DNA of 64,000 nucleotides from Roseateles violae. Its GTDB lineage: Bacteria; Pseudomonadota; Gammaproteobacteria; Burkholderiales; Burkholderiaceae_C. The stretch's first letter is position 1, and each line of letters opens with the position of its first letter. A model generated the notes under the pieces. That model searched no databases. It was not told the origin of the DNA and saw only the letters and a program-made list of their open reading frames with translations. A program made the position numbers and the translations under genes. Positions 23,111-32,479 of the stretch are shown here, one piece after another. The DNA lies in assembly GCF_030410485.1 (NCBI RefSeq), contig NZ_JAUHHC010000002.1:744001-808000 (forward strand), given 5' to 3'.

Positions 23111-24184
23111 TCAGCCCTTCTGGGCGAACTGCCAGCCGAGCTCGGCCATCGGCAGCGCGCCGGCGCCGGCCTCGCGCGCGCGCTCGCTGGACGCAGTGCC
23201 GTCGACGACCCGCTTGGCAATGCCCTGCAGGATGCCGGCGATGCGGAACATGTTGTAGGCGAGGTAGAAGTTCCAGTCCTTCATCACCGCGTCCACATCG
23301 GCGCGACCGGTGCGCTCGCAATAGCGGCGCACATAGCTGCGCTCGTCGGGGATTCCCAGCGCCGCCAGGTCGAGGCCGCCCAGGCCGCGGGCAACGCCCG
23401 AGGTGCGGATGTGCCAGGACATGCAGTGGTAGCTGAAGTCGGCCAGCGGATGGCCCAGGGTGGACAGCTCCCAGTCGAGCACGGCAATCACGCGCGGTTC
23501 GCTGGGGTGGAACATCAGGTTGTCGAGCCGGTAGTCGCCATGCACGATGGCGACCTCACCCGGATCGAGCGCCGTGGCGGGGATGTTGCGCGGCAGCCAG
23601 TCGATCAGCTTGTCCATCGCCGGGTTGGGGCCGGTCACCGAGGCCAGGTACTGCTTGCTCCAGCGACCGATCTGGCGCTCGAAGTAATTGCCCGGCTTGC
23701 CGTAACTGCTCAGCCCGGCGGCGGCAAAGTCGACCTTGTGCAGTGCGGCGATCACGCGGTTCATCTCCTCGTAGATCGCGCCGCGCTCGCTGACGCTCAT
23801 CTCGGGCAGCGACTGGTCCCAGAGCACGCGGCCCTGCATGCACTCCATCACGTAGAAGGCGCGGCCGATCACCGACTCGTCCTCGCACAGCGCCAGCATC
23901 TTCGGCACCGGCACCTCGCTGCCGGCCAGGCCCTGCATCACCGCGAACTCGCGCTCGATCGCATGGGCCGAGGGCAAGAGCTTGGCGACCGGGCCGGGCT
24001 TGCTGCGCATCACATAGTCGCCGCCGGGCGTGCGCAGCTTGTAGGTCGGGTTGGACTGGCCGCCCTTGAACTGTTCGATCGTCAGCGGGCCGGCGAAGCC
24101 CGGCACATGGGCGGCCAGCCAGCGGCTCAGCGCCTCGCTGTCCAGGGGCGTCGTCGGTGCGCGCGTTCCGGTGAATGCTTCCAT
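23111..24184 (-). CDS. Phosphotransferase of the APH/ACAD10-11 kinase type
   Basis: A 357-residue aminoglycoside-phosphotransferase-fold kinase. The nucleotide-binding start is FKGGQSNPTYKLRTPGGDYVMRSKP (split here by the glycine loop and the Lys of RSKP), the catalytic loop is VHGDYRLDNLMFHP and the metal-binding motif is VLDWELSTLG. This group resembles the kinase domain fused to acyl-CoA dehydrogenases ACAD10/11, which acts on hydroxyacyl substrates, so a role in unusual fatty-acid breakdown is more likely than drug resistance. That role is inferred from family knowledge. Confidence 0.87.
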   Translation of the reverse strand: MEAFTGTRAPTTPLDSEALSRWLAAHVPGFAGPLTIEQFKGGQSNPTYKLRTPGGDYVMRSKPGPVAKLLPSAHAIEREFAVMQGLAGSEVPVPKMLALCEDESVIGRAFYVMECMQGRVLWDQSLPEMSVSERGAIYEEMNRVIAALHKVDFAAAGLSSYGKPGNYFERQIGRWSKQYLASVTGPNPAMDKLIDWLPRNIPATALDPGEVAIVHGDYRLDNLMFHPSEPRVIAVLDWELSTLGHPLADFSYHCMSWHIRTSGVARGLGGLDLAALGIPDERSYVRRYCERTGRADVDAVMKDWNFYLAYNMFRIAGILQGIAKRVVDGTASSERAREAGAGALPMAELGWQFAQKG

Positions 24185-24248
24185 GGGTCTCCTCGATGGT
24201 GATTCGGTGTTCCGGCGATGCGCGCGCAGCAGGCGGGCAGGGTGCCGC

Positions 24249-24953
24249 CTAACGCCCGGCGATCGCCAGCAGTTTTTCCTTGCTCAGCACGACCAGGCGG
24301 GTCGGCTCGACACGCACCGCGCCGTCGCGCTCGAAGCCCTTCAGCTCCTGGTTGACGCGCTGGCGCGAGGCGCCCAGCAGCTGGGCCAGGTCCTCCTGCG
24401 CGAGCTGCAGGCTGATGCGGATTTCTTCGCCCTGCGGCACGCCGTAGGAGCGCGCCAGCAGCAGGATCTGCTTGGCCAGGCGCGAGGCGAGCGGGCGGGT
24501 GTTCAGGTCCTCGATCACGTCGAACATCAGGCGCAGGCGCCGGCAGTTCAGGCGCAGCAGCGCCTCGTAGAGTTCGGTGTGACGGGCCAGCAGTTCCTTG
24601 AAATCGGGCTTGCGCACGACCAGCAAGGTGGTCTCGCCATGCGCGGTCGCATCGTGCGTGCGCGGCATGCCGTCGAACAGCGAGATGTCGCCGAACCAGG
24701 TGCCCGGCTCGACATAGGTCAGCGAGATCTGCTTGCCGGACAGCGAGACCGAGCTGATGCGCACGGCGCCCTTGGCGACCCCGACCCATTCCTCGGCCGG
24801 CTCGCCGCGGCAGGACATCAGCGCACCGTCGCTCAGACGGCGTACAAAGGCGCGTGAGAGGATGTCGCTGCGCAGCGGCGAAGACAGCTTGGAAAACCAC
24901 GACCCCGATTCGATATTGCTGCGTTCGGGAATTGTAAGAACCGTGCTATTCAT
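24249..24953 (-). CDS. Crp/Fnr-family transcription regulator
   Basis: 234 residues. An N-terminal cyclic-nucleotide-binding-type beta barrel covers about 20-135 (EPGTWFGDISLFDGMPRTHDA is the typical phosphate-binding region). A dimerisation helix follows, then a winged helix near 175-215 with LAQLLGASRQRVNQELKGFE as the recognition helix. The cysteine set for an iron-sulfur cluster of Fnr is absent, so a cAMP-type or unknown signal is expected. The start chosen is the ATG giving MNSTVLTIPE; a longer frame upstream looks unconserved. It is divergent from the class II aldolase gene. Confidence 0.88.
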   Translation of the reverse strand: MNSTVLTIPERSNIESGSWFSKLSSPLRSDILSRAFVRRLSDGALMSCRGEPAEEWVGVAKGAVRISSVSLSGKQISLTYVEPGTWFGDISLFDGMPRTHDATAHGETTLLVVRKPDFKELLARHTELYEALLRLNCRRLRLMFDVIEDLNTRPLASRLAKQILLLARSYGVPQGEEIRISLQLAQEDLAQLLGASRQRVNQELKGFERDGAVRVEPTRLVVLSKEKLLAIAGR

Positions 24954-25030
24954 GTTTTGTCGCTGACGTGACAGCAGGACGTTGCTGTGTTTGCCTATTG
25001 TCCACGAAGCAAAAACGAGGAGACATCGCC

Positions 25031-25810
25031 ATGGCCAGCAGCCACCATCTGCCCGAGATCGCATCGCGCCAAAGCCAGGTCAGCGAGGCCGAATGGGCCT
25101 TGCGCGTCGAGCTCGCGGCGGCCTATCGCCTGGTCGCCCTGTTCGGCTGGGACGATCTGGTCTTCACCCACATTAGCGCGCGTCTGCCCGATCGCCATGA
25201 CGAGTTCCTGATCAATCCCTACGGCCTGATGTTCGAGGAGATCACCGCCTCGAGCCTGATCCGCGTGGACATGAACGGCAACAAGCTCGACGACTCGCCC
25301 TTCCCGGTCAACCCGGCCGGCTTCACGATCCACAGCGCGGTCCATGCGGCGCGCGAGGATGCCGGCTGCGTCTTGCACACGCACACCTTGAACGGCGTCG
25401 CGGTCAGCGCGCAAAAGGGCGGCGTGCTGCCGATCTCGCAGCAGTCGATCTTCGTTCTGTCGGGCCTGTCCTATCACGACTACGAGGGGGTGGCGCTGCG
25501 CGACGACGAGAAGCCGCGCCTGGTCGCCGACCTCGGCCAGAACAACTTCCTGATGCTGCGCAACCACGGTCTCTTGACGGTCGGCCGCTCGGTCGCCGAT
25601 GCCTTCCTGCAGATGTACCTGATGGAGACCGTCTGCAATATCCAGATCCGCGCCCAGGCCGGCGGCGGCGAGCTGATCCCGGTCAACCCGCAGATCATCG
25701 CCGGCGCCAGGCAGCAGCAGACCCAGGTGACCAAGGGCCTGGGCGCCAACCTGACCTGGCCGGGCCTGCTGCGCCGGCTCGATCGCCGCTCGCCGGGTTA
25801 CGAGCGCTAG
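25031..25810 (+). CDS. Class II aldolase/adducin-family protein
   Basis: 259 residues with the zinc-binding pattern of the family: His in VLHTHTLNGVAVS near residue 115 and the later His in LRNHGLLTVG near residue 180, plus the DLVFTHISAR start region. Such enzymes are fuculose- or ribulose-phosphate-type aldolases or epimerases, but many bacterial members of this subgroup have unknown substrates. AGGAGA lies 6 bases before the ATG. It is divergent from the Crp/Fnr gene (77 bases between starts) and converges with the aminotransferase gene, whose stop is adjacent. Confidence 0.88.
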   Translation: MASSHHLPEIASRQSQVSEAEWALRVELAAAYRLVALFGWDDLVFTHISARLPDRHDEFLINPYGLMFEEITASSLIRVDMNGNKLDDSPFPVNPAGFTIHSAVHAAREDAGCVLHTHTLNGVAVSAQKGGVLPISQQSIFVLSGLSYHDYEGVALRDDEKPRLVADLGQNNFLMLRNHGLLTVGRSVADAFLQMYLMETVCNIQIRAQAGGGELIPVNPQIIAGARQQQTQVTKGLGANLTWPGLLRRLDRRSPGYER

Positions 25811-26953
25811 CTAGAGCTTTTGCAGCAGGGCCAGCGCCCGCTGCAAGGTCTCGTCCTGCTTGGCGAAGCAGAAGCGGATGATGCGCTGCGGGCTGCCGCC
25901 GGCATAGAAGGCCGAGACCGGGATCGCCGCGACGCCGATCTCCGCGGTCAGCCAGGCGCAGAAGGCGGCATCGTCCAGATCGCTGACGGCGCCGTAGTCC
26001 ACGCACTGGAAATAGCTGCCCTCGCTGGGCAGCAGCTTCAGCCGCGTGCCGGCCAGTCCGGTGCGGAACAGGTCGCGCTTGGCTTGATAAAAGGCCGGCA
26101 GCTGTAGATAGGGCGCCGGCTCGGCCAGATAGGCTGCCAGGCCCTGCTGCATCGGCGTATTGACGGTGAAGACATTGAACTGGTGGACCTTGCGGAACTC
26201 CGCCGTCAGCGCGGCCGGCGCCGCCACATAACCGACCTTCCAGCCGGTGACGTGATAGGTCTTGCCGAAGCTGGAGACGATGAAGCTGCGCTTGGCCAGC
26301 CCGGGGTAGCGGGCCACGCTCTGGTGTGCGACGCCGTCGAACACCATGTGCTCGTAGACCTCGTCGCTGACGACGAGGACCCCCGTGCCGGCTAGCAGCT
26401 CCGCCAGTCGGCCCATCTCCGCCTCGGTCCAGACGGTGGCGCTGGGGTTGTGCGGCGTGTTGACGATGATGGCGCGGGTGCGCGGGCTCAGGGCGGCGGC
26501 TATTGCGGAGAAGTCGGGGCGGAAGGTGCCTGGCGTCAGCGGCACGCGCACGACCTGGCCCCCGGCCAGCTCGATGTTCGGTGCGTAGCTGTCGTAGCAG
26601 GGTTCCAGCACGATCACCTCGTCGCCCGGGTGCACGATGGCCAGCAGCGCCGTGAAGATCGCCTGGGTCGCGCCGGCGGTGATGGTGATCTCGCTGGCCG
26701 CGTCGTAACGGTGGCCATAGAGCGTGGCGATCTTGGCCGCCACCGCCTCGCGCAGCGCCGGCACGCCGGTCATCGGCGGGTACTGGTTGTGGCCGGCGCG
26801 CATCGCGGCATCGACCGCGGCTATCAGAGCCGGGTCGCAGCCGAAGTCCGGGAAGCCCTGGCCCAGATTGACGGCGCCATGCTGCTGGGCGAGTGCGGAC
26901 ATGGTGGTGAAGATCGTCGTGCCGACGTTCGGCAGGCGGCTTTGTACTTGCAT
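25811..26953 (-). CDS. Methionine-type PLP aminotransferase (YbdL-like)
   Basis: 380 residues, fold-type I aminotransferase. Visible marks are GQGFPDFGCDP at the start, NTPHNPSATVW with the substrate Asn, the DEVYEHM motif and the PLP lysine in SSFGKTYHVTGWKVGY (Lys near 238). The N-terminus and the MTGVPALREAVAAKI stretch are like YbdL and kynurenine/glutamine transaminase relatives that act on methionine, fitting the final step of methionine salvage. The start MQVQSRLPN is preceded by cysB, 14 bases upstream on the same strand. Confidence 0.87.
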   Translation of the reverse strand: MQVQSRLPNVGTTIFTTMSALAQQHGAVNLGQGFPDFGCDPALIAAVDAAMRAGHNQYPPMTGVPALREAVAAKIATLYGHRYDAASEITITAGATQAIFTALLAIVHPGDEVIVLEPCYDSYAPNIELAGGQVVRVPLTPGTFRPDFSAIAAALSPRTRAIIVNTPHNPSATVWTEAEMGRLAELLAGTGVLVVSDEVYEHMVFDGVAHQSVARYPGLAKRSFIVSSFGKTYHVTGWKVGYVAAPAALTAEFRKVHQFNVFTVNTPMQQGLAAYLAEPAPYLQLPAFYQAKRDLFRTGLAGTRLKLLPSEGSYFQCVDYGAVSDLDDAAFCAWLTAEIGVAAIPVSAFYAGGSPQRIIRFCFAKQDETLQRALALLQKL

Positions 26954-26967
26954 GGGGCGTGAGGCTT

Positions 26968-27912
26968 TCAGAGGCCGAAGTCGCTGGCGTCGCCGTTCAT
27001 CGCGCGCTCCAGCAGATTGCGGTTCAGGCGCTCGGACAGCAGTTCGGCGAAGCTGTAGACATAGTTGCGCAGATAGGCGCCGCGCTTGAAGGCAATGCGG
27101 GCGATGTTCTGGCCGAACAGATGGCCCAGCGGCCGCGAGACCAGCTCGCCGCCGGGCGCGTCCTCGCGCACGGCCATCTCGGCGACGATGCCCAGGCCCA
27201 TGCCCAGCTTCACATAGGTCTTGATCACATCGGAGTCGATCGCCTCGAGCACGATATTGGGCGTCAGCTGGCGAGCGGCAAAGGCGCGGTCGATGCGGGT
27301 GCGGCCGGTGAAGCTCGGGTGGTAGGTGACGATGGGCTCGGCGGCCAGCTGCTCGAGGCTGATGTGTTCGACCTGGGCCAGCGGATGCGCGGCCGGCACG
27401 ACCAGCACATGCTGCCATTCATAGCAGGGCAGGCTGACCAGCTCGTCAATCTGCGCCAGCGACTCGGTCGCCAGGCCGACGTCGGCGCTGTCGTCCAGCA
27501 GCATGCGCACGACCTGGTCCGGATTGCCCTGGTGCAGGCTGATGCGCACCTGCGGCAGCTGGCGGCGCAGCTGGGCGACCGGACCGGGCAGCACATAGCG
27601 GGCCTGGGTGTGGGTGGTGGCGATCGACAGGGTGCCGCTGTCCTGCTTCGAGTATTCCTCGCCGATGCGCTTCAGGTTGGCGACCTCGCGCATGATGATC
27701 TCGATCGAGGCCAGCACCTGCTGGCCCGGCTCGGTGATGCGGCGCAGGCGCTTGCCATGGCGCGAGAAGATGTCGACGCCGAGCTCCTCCTCGAGCTCGA
27801 GGATGGCCTTGGACACGCCCGGCTGCGAGGTGAACAGGGCCTTGGCCGTCTCGGTCAGGTTCAGATTGCGGCGCGCCGCCTCCTGGACAAAACGGAACTG
27901 GTGCAGATTCAT
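26968..27912 (-). CDS. cysB: CysB, LysR-type regulator of sulfur assimilation
   Basis: 314 residues. The N-terminal winged helix (MNLHQFRFVQEAARRNLNLTE, LFTSQPGVSKAILELEEELG) and the inducer-binding domain (HTQARYVLPGPVAQLRRQ, CYEWQHVLVVPAAHPLA, TYHPSFTGRTRID) are those of CysB/Cbl. CysB activates sulfate uptake and cysteine genes, sensing acetylserine. It lies between the aminotransferase and cbiX on one strand, all with sulfur or siroheme links, with 6 bases to the cbiX stop. Confidence 0.93.
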   Translation of the reverse strand: MNLHQFRFVQEAARRNLNLTETAKALFTSQPGVSKAILELEEELGVDIFSRHGKRLRRITEPGQQVLASIEIIMREVANLKRIGEEYSKQDSGTLSIATTHTQARYVLPGPVAQLRRQLPQVRISLHQGNPDQVVRMLLDDSADVGLATESLAQIDELVSLPCYEWQHVLVVPAAHPLAQVEHISLEQLAAEPIVTYHPSFTGRTRIDRAFAARQLTPNIVLEAIDSDVIKTYVKLGMGLGIVAEMAVREDAPGGELVSRPLGHLFGQNIARIAFKRGAYLRNYVYSFAELLSERLNRNLLERAMNGDASDFGL

Positions 27913-27918
27913 CTTGTT

Positions 27919-28287
27919 CTAGTTCTCCATGAAGCTCAGGCTGGTCTGTGCCATGGCCCGCTTGACGAGGGGCTGATCGCCCAGGGCCGGGTGCTGGGTC
28001 CAGACGACGGCGGGAAACTCCTCGCGCAGGCGAGCGACCAGCGCCGGAACGTCCTTGCGCACATGGCCGCCGGCGCCCAGGAACATCGGCACGATGTGAA
28101 CGCGGCTGCAGCCCTGGGCCAGCAAGGCTCGCGCCGCCTGCTCGAGTCCGGGTTCCATGAATTCGAGATAGGCCAGGCGCAGCGGCAGTCCGGGCCGGGC
28201 GAGGGCAATGTCGCGGGCCACGTCCTCGAAGGGCTGGGCCCAGGCCGGATCGCGGGCCCCGTGGGCGAAGAGAAGGAGTCCGTCCAT
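27919..28287 (-). CDS. cbiX: CbiX-type sirohydrochlorin chelatase
   Basis: 122 residues, the short single-domain chelatase form. Start GLLLFAHGARDPAW contains the metal-binding His10, and VHIVPMFLGAGGHVRKDV carries the second conserved His. It inserts cobalt or iron into sirohydrochlorin. Beside cysB the iron (siroheme for sulfite reductase) function is the more likely. The length matches CbiX small forms. Confidence 0.9.
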   Translation of the reverse strand: MDGLLLFAHGARDPAWAQPFEDVARDIALARPGLPLRLAYLEFMEPGLEQAARALLAQGCSRVHIVPMFLGAGGHVRKDVPALVARLREEFPAVVWTQHPALGDQPLVKRAMAQTSLSFMEN

Positions 28288-28295
28288 ATCGGCCG

Positions 28296-29417
28296 CTAGC
28301 GGTAGCGCACCAGCCAGGTGAAGGCCGCCATCGACAGGCCCAGATAGGCCAGGCTGGGCACCGCGGCGGTCAGCCAGGGCGTCCAGCCGCGCAGCATGCC
28401 CAGATGGCCGGCCACATTGTTCAGCAGCACGAAGCTGATGCCCAGCATGATGCCGCCGAAGACCTTCAGGCTGATGCCGCCGGCGCGGCCATGCAGATAG
28501 GCAAAGGGCAGGGCCAGCGCCACCATCACGAAGCAGGCGAAGGGATAGAAGGCCTTGCGCCAGAACTGGATGTTGTGGGCCTGGGCCGACTGCTCCTGCG
28601 CCGACAGATGCTCGGTATAGCGGTAGAGCTCCAGCGTGGACATCGACTTGGCCGGCAGCACCGCGGCGGCGATCACGCCGGCGTTCAGCGAGCTCTGCCA
28701 GTCCAGCTGCGGCAGCTTCACTTCGCGCACGATGGGCGTGTTGGGGCCGCTTTCGGGCGGCAGCGGCAGCCAGTCGGTGCGCAGCACCTCCTCGAGCTTC
28801 CAGGTGCCGCGCGCGTCGACCACGGCCTGCTTGGCCTCGATGCGCGAGATCAGCGCGCCATGGAGGTCGAACTCGAAGATGCGCACATCCTGCAAGCGGC
28901 CCGAGGAACTGGCCTGGCCGACATTGACCGAGAAGCTGCGCTCCTGGCCATCGACCAGCTGGTGGTCCTTCAGCCAGGCGCCCTTGCGGCCGGCGCTCTG
29001 GTCGCCGACGAAGCGGGCGCGCATCGCGTCGCCCTGGCGCTCGAACCAGGGGCCGGCGAAGTCGCCGATCGCGAAGGTCAGCACCGCGAACACCAGCGCC
29101 ATGCTGGCCAGCAGGCCCAGTGCCCGTCTCGGGCCGAGGCCGCCGGTGCGCAGGATCGTGAACTCGCTGGATTGGGCCATGCGTGCCAGCGAGAAGATGC
29201 TGCCGATCAGCACGGCGATCGGGAACAGCTCGTAGAAATGGCCCGGCACGGCCATCAGGGCCAGCGCGGCGGCCTTCAGCGCGCCGGCGCCGGCGCGGTT
29301 CATGCGGTCGATCTCCTCGACGAAGTCGATGAAGTAGAACAGCGACAGAAAGGCCAGGGCGACAAAGAGCACCGAACCGGCGATGTCGCGGTAGAGCAGG
29401 CGGCGGACGGTGTTCAT
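28296..29417 (-). CDS. lptG: LptG, LPS export permease
   Basis: 373 residues with two N-terminal membrane segments and a third before residue 130, a periplasmic beta-jellyroll region at about 135-265, and three C-terminal membrane segments (FWRKAFYPFACFVMVALALPFAYLHGRAGG and onward). This is the YjgP/YjgQ permease layout. With LptF and LptB it extracts lipopolysaccharide from the inner membrane. The start overlaps the lptF stop (ATGA). A longer frame adds a proline-rich head that is a shadow. Confidence 0.93.
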   Translation of the reverse strand: MNTVRRLLYRDIAGSVLFVALAFLSLFYFIDFVEEIDRMNRAGAGALKAAALALMAVPGHFYELFPIAVLIGSIFSLARMAQSSEFTILRTGGLGPRRALGLLASMALVFAVLTFAIGDFAGPWFERQGDAMRARFVGDQSAGRKGAWLKDHQLVDGQERSFSVNVGQASSSGRLQDVRIFEFDLHGALISRIEAKQAVVDARGTWKLEEVLRTDWLPLPPESGPNTPIVREVKLPQLDWQSSLNAGVIAAAVLPAKSMSTLELYRYTEHLSAQEQSAQAHNIQFWRKAFYPFACFVMVALALPFAYLHGRAGGISLKVFGGIMLGISFVLLNNVAGHLGMLRGWTPWLTAAVPSLAYLGLSMAAFTWLVRYR

Positions 29418-30526
29418 GCGGGGACGGCTCCGGTCTTGCTGCGGCCGCGGCCGCTGAAATGCAGGCGGTTGCCCTGGTCGCGCAGCCACATCAGGCCCAG
29501 CGCTAGCGCGAAGGTGCCGCCGTGCACTAGGCCCAGCGCCGCGCCCATGCTCAGACGCGAATTGGCGACCCAGGCCTGGCTCAGATTGACCAGATTGAAA
29601 TAGACGACGAAGCTCAAGAGCGCGAACAGCAGGTTCCAGTTGTTGGCGCGGCGCGGATTCGTCGCCGACAGGCCGATGCCCAGCAGCACCATATTGACGC
29701 AGGCCATGATCATGCCGAAGCGCCAGGCCAGCTCGCCCTGGCTGCGCGGGTTCGGCGGCTGGCGCAGGAGATCCAGCGTCGCCATCGCCTTGGGCGGCAG
29801 CTTGTCGGCCGAGCGCAGCACTTGGCTGTCGGCCAGCACCTTGTACTGCTCGAAGCGGGCCAGGGTCTTTTCGCCGGTGGCCAGATTGGTCTCGTTGCGC
29901 TGGCCCTTGTCCAGCACCAGGAAGCGGTCGGTCTCGCTCAGCTCGATATGGCCCTTGGACGAGGTCGTCACCGATTCGCTCTGCTTCTGCTTGGCGAGGA
30001 TGAAGACATTGCGCCCGGTGCGGCCGTCCTCGCTGTCGCGCTCGATGAAGAAGACCCGCGAGCCGTCACGCGAGCTCTGGAACTGGCCCGGCGCGACGCG
30101 CGACAGATCGCTGCGCTTCTCGTAGCGCTCCTTCAGCTGCGCGCTGTTCTGGTTGCCCCAGGGCCAGACGATCAGCTCCAGCACGACGACGACCAGCAGC
30201 ACCGGCCAGGCCATCTGCAGCACCGGGCGCACGAAGCGGGCCAGGGGTACGCCGCTCGCAAACCAGATCGTCATCTCAGACTCGCGGTACATGCGGCCCA
30301 GGGTGGCGACGATGGCGATGAACAGGGACAGCGCCAGCATGGTCGCCAGCTGCGACAGGGTCGCGTAACCCATCAGCAGCAGCACGTCCTGCGGCGAGAC
30401 ATTGCCGCCCGCGGCCTGGCGCAGCGTGCTGATCAGCATCATCGTCAGCACGATGGTCAGGATGACGACAAGGGTCACGCCGAAGCTGCGCGCCAGCTCT
30501 TTGCGTACGGTGGAATCGAATAACAT
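29414..30526 (-). CDS. lptF: LptF, LPS export permease
   Basis: 370 residues with the same membrane/jellyroll/membrane plan as LptG. It begins MLFDSTVRKELARSFGVTLVVI, with GRMYRESEMTIWFASGVPLARFVRPV as the coupling-helix region and WRFGMIMACVNMVLLGIGLSATNPRR in the C-terminal membrane part. It forms the heterodimeric permease with LptG. It is divergent from pepA with only 28 bases between start codons, so the two promoters must overlap each other's genes. Confidence 0.94.
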   Translation of the reverse strand: MLFDSTVRKELARSFGVTLVVILTIVLTMMLISTLRQAAGGNVSPQDVLLLMGYATLSQLATMLALSLFIAIVATLGRMYRESEMTIWFASGVPLARFVRPVLQMAWPVLLVVVVLELIVWPWGNQNSAQLKERYEKRSDLSRVAPGQFQSSRDGSRVFFIERDSEDGRTGRNVFILAKQKQSESVTTSSKGHIELSETDRFLVLDKGQRNETNLATGEKTLARFEQYKVLADSQVLRSADKLPPKAMATLDLLRQPPNPRSQGELAWRFGMIMACVNMVLLGIGLSATNPRRANNWNLLFALLSFVVYFNLVNLSQAWVANSRLSMGAALGLVHGGTFALALGLMWLRDQGNRLHFSGRGRSKTGAVPA

Positions 30527-30554
30527 CCGGGCACTTTATCTATTCCGCGACATT

Positions 30555-32030
30555 ATGGACTTCCGTATTCAAACCGCCTCCCTGGACGCGCTGGCCGCCA
30601 TCAATGCCGACGCGCTGGTCGTCGTCATCGCCGGTGAGGCCCTGCCGGCCGGCCTGGATGCCGGCGTGGCCGCGCTGGCCAAGGACGCGATCAAGCTGGG
30701 CGATTTCGAGCTGAAGGCGGGCAAGACGCTGACGCTGCAGCGCCCGGCCGGCTTGAAGGCCCCGCGCCTCGTGCTGGTCGCCGCCGGCAAGCCGACGCTG
30801 AAGGCCGCCCGCGCCGCGCTGCAGGCCGCGCTGGCCCAGCTGAAAGGCCGTGGCGTGGCCCAGGCGGCGGTCGCGCTGCTGGGCTTCGAGGCCTCGACCG
30901 AGAGCCTGGCCGAGCAGTTCGTGCTGGCCTCTCAGGACGCGTTCTATGTCTACCGCCACACCAAGCCCAGCGCCCCGGCACCTAGCAAGCTGGCCAAGCT
31001 GAGCCTGCTGGTCGACAAGGCCGACGCGGCCGCCGCCAAGGCGGCCAAGGCCGGCCTGGCCCAGGGCCTGGCGATCGGCGCCGGCATCGAGCTGGCGCGC
31101 GAATGCGCGAACCGCCCGGGCAACCACGCGACGCCGACCTTCCTCGGCGAGCAGACCAAGGCCCTGGGCAAGAGCCATGGCCTGAAGGTCGAGGTGCTGG
31201 ACAAGAAGGCGGTCGAGAAGCTGGGCATGGGCAGCTTCCTGTCGGTCGCCCAGGGCTCGGACGAGCCGCTGCGCTTCATCGTCGCCCAGTACCAGGGCGC
31301 GGCCAAGACGCAGGCGCCGCTGGTGCTGGTCGGCAAGGGCATCACCTTCGACTCCGGCGGCATCTCGCTGAAGCCGGGCGCCGGCATGGACGAGATGAAG
31401 TTCGACATGGGCGGCGCGGCCAGCGTGCTGGGCACCATGCGCGCGATCGCCGAGATCAAGCCCAAGCTCAATGTGGTGATGCTGATCGCCGCCTGCGAGA
31501 ACATGCCCAGCGGCCATGCGGTCAAGCCGGGCGATGTGGTCACCTCGATGTCGGGCCAGACGATCGAGAACCTGAACACCGATGCCGAGGGCCGGCTGAT
31601 CCTCTGCGACGCGCTGACCTATGCCGAGCGCTTCAAGCCGGCCGCCGTCGTCGACGTCGCGACCCTGACCGGCGCCTGCGTGATCGCGCTGGGCGGCGTG
31701 CGCAGCGGCATGTACGCCAGCGATGACGAGCTGGCCGGCGCGCTGATGGCGGCCGGCGATGCCGCGCTGGACCCCTGCTGGCGCATGCCGCTGGACGAGG
31801 AGTACGAGGAGGGGCTGAAGAGCAACTTTGCCGACGTCGCCAATGTGGCCGGCCGCGAGGGGGGCTCGATCACTGCCGCCAAGTTCCTGCAGCGCTTCGC
31901 CTCCAAGTACCGCTGGGCGCATCTGGACATCGCCGGCACCGCCTGGAAGGGTGGCGCCGCCAAGGGCGGCACCGGCCGCCCGGTCGGCCTGCTGACGCAT
32001 TTCCTGCTGTCCCAGGTGCAGGGCCGCTGA
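30555..32030 (+). CDS. pepA: Leucyl aminopeptidase PepA
   Basis: 491 residues, M17 family. The metal and catalytic motifs are VGKGITFDSGGISLKPG near residue 265 (Lys and Asp ligands), FDMGGAASVLG, and the signature NTDAEGRLILCDAL near residue 343. The N-terminal domain is the Macro-like regulatory part. PepA removes N-terminal residues from peptides and can also bind DNA at recombination sites. The start MDFRIQTAS is chosen; an in-frame upstream extension overlaps the lptF region and is not credible. Confidence 0.95.
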   Translation: MDFRIQTASLDALAAINADALVVVIAGEALPAGLDAGVAALAKDAIKLGDFELKAGKTLTLQRPAGLKAPRLVLVAAGKPTLKAARAALQAALAQLKGRGVAQAAVALLGFEASTESLAEQFVLASQDAFYVYRHTKPSAPAPSKLAKLSLLVDKADAAAAKAAKAGLAQGLAIGAGIELARECANRPGNHATPTFLGEQTKALGKSHGLKVEVLDKKAVEKLGMGSFLSVAQGSDEPLRFIVAQYQGAAKTQAPLVLVGKGITFDSGGISLKPGAGMDEMKFDMGGAASVLGTMRAIAEIKPKLNVVMLIAACENMPSGHAVKPGDVVTSMSGQTIENLNTDAEGRLILCDALTYAERFKPAAVVDVATLTGACVIALGGVRSGMYASDDELAGALMAAGDAALDPCWRMPLDEEYEEGLKSNFADVANVAGREGGSITAAKFLQRFASKYRWAHLDIAGTAWKGGAAKGGTGRPVGLLTHFLLSQVQGR

Positions 32031-32044
32031 TCGCAGCCTCGACG

Positions 32045-32479
32045 ATGAGCCAGGTCAGCTTCTACACGGGCGTGCCCGAGCGCCTGGCCTATCTGTGCCG
32101 GCTGCTGCGCAAGGCGCAGCAGTCGGGCGCGCGCATCGGCGTCTGCGGCGCCCCGGCCCAGCTGGACCGGCTGGACGCGGTGCTGTGGAGTTTCGAGCCG
32201 ACCGAGTTCGTCCCGCATCTGCGTCTGCAGCCCGGTCGATCGCCGGCGCCGGCCCTGGCCGAGACGCCCATCCTGCTGGTCGAGCAGGGCGCGCAGCTGC
32301 CGCACCGGGAGGTGCTGCTGAATCTGGGGCTGGAACTGCCGGAGGGCTTCGAGCAATTCGAGCGCGTGCTGGAGGTCGTTTCGGACGACCCGGAGCAGGT
32401 GCAGGCCGGGCGGCGGCGCTTCAAGCAGTACAAGGAACTGGGCCACGAGGTCAGCCACCATGTGGTGGGCGGCGCATGA
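32045..32479 (+). CDS. holC: DNA polymerase III chi subunit HolC
   Basis: 144 residues with the chi pattern: SFYTGVPERLAYLCRLLRKAQQSGARIGV at the start (cut into two blocks around the YLCRLLRKA helix), WSFEPTEFVPHL, the TPILLVEQ strand and the C-terminal RRRFKQYKELGHEVSHH. Chi links the clamp loader to single-strand-binding protein. It follows pepA by 14 bases, the usual pepA-holC order in proteobacteria, and overlaps the next small gene. Confidence 0.93.
   Translation: MSQVSFYTGVPERLAYLCRLLRKAQQSGARIGVCGAPAQLDRLDAVLWSFEPTEFVPHLRLQPGRSPAPALAETPILLVEQGAQLPHREVLLNLGLELPEGFEQFERVLEVVSDDPEQVQAGRRRFKQYKELGHEVSHHVVGGA

Noticed and set aside
23111-24184. Aminoglycoside-resistance gene
   Set aside because: The fold is shared, but the sequence follows the ACAD10/11-type kinase group and the context is housekeeping.
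24249-24953. Fnr oxygen sensor
   Set aside because: The N-terminal cysteine cluster is missing; only a general Crp/Fnr-family call is supported.
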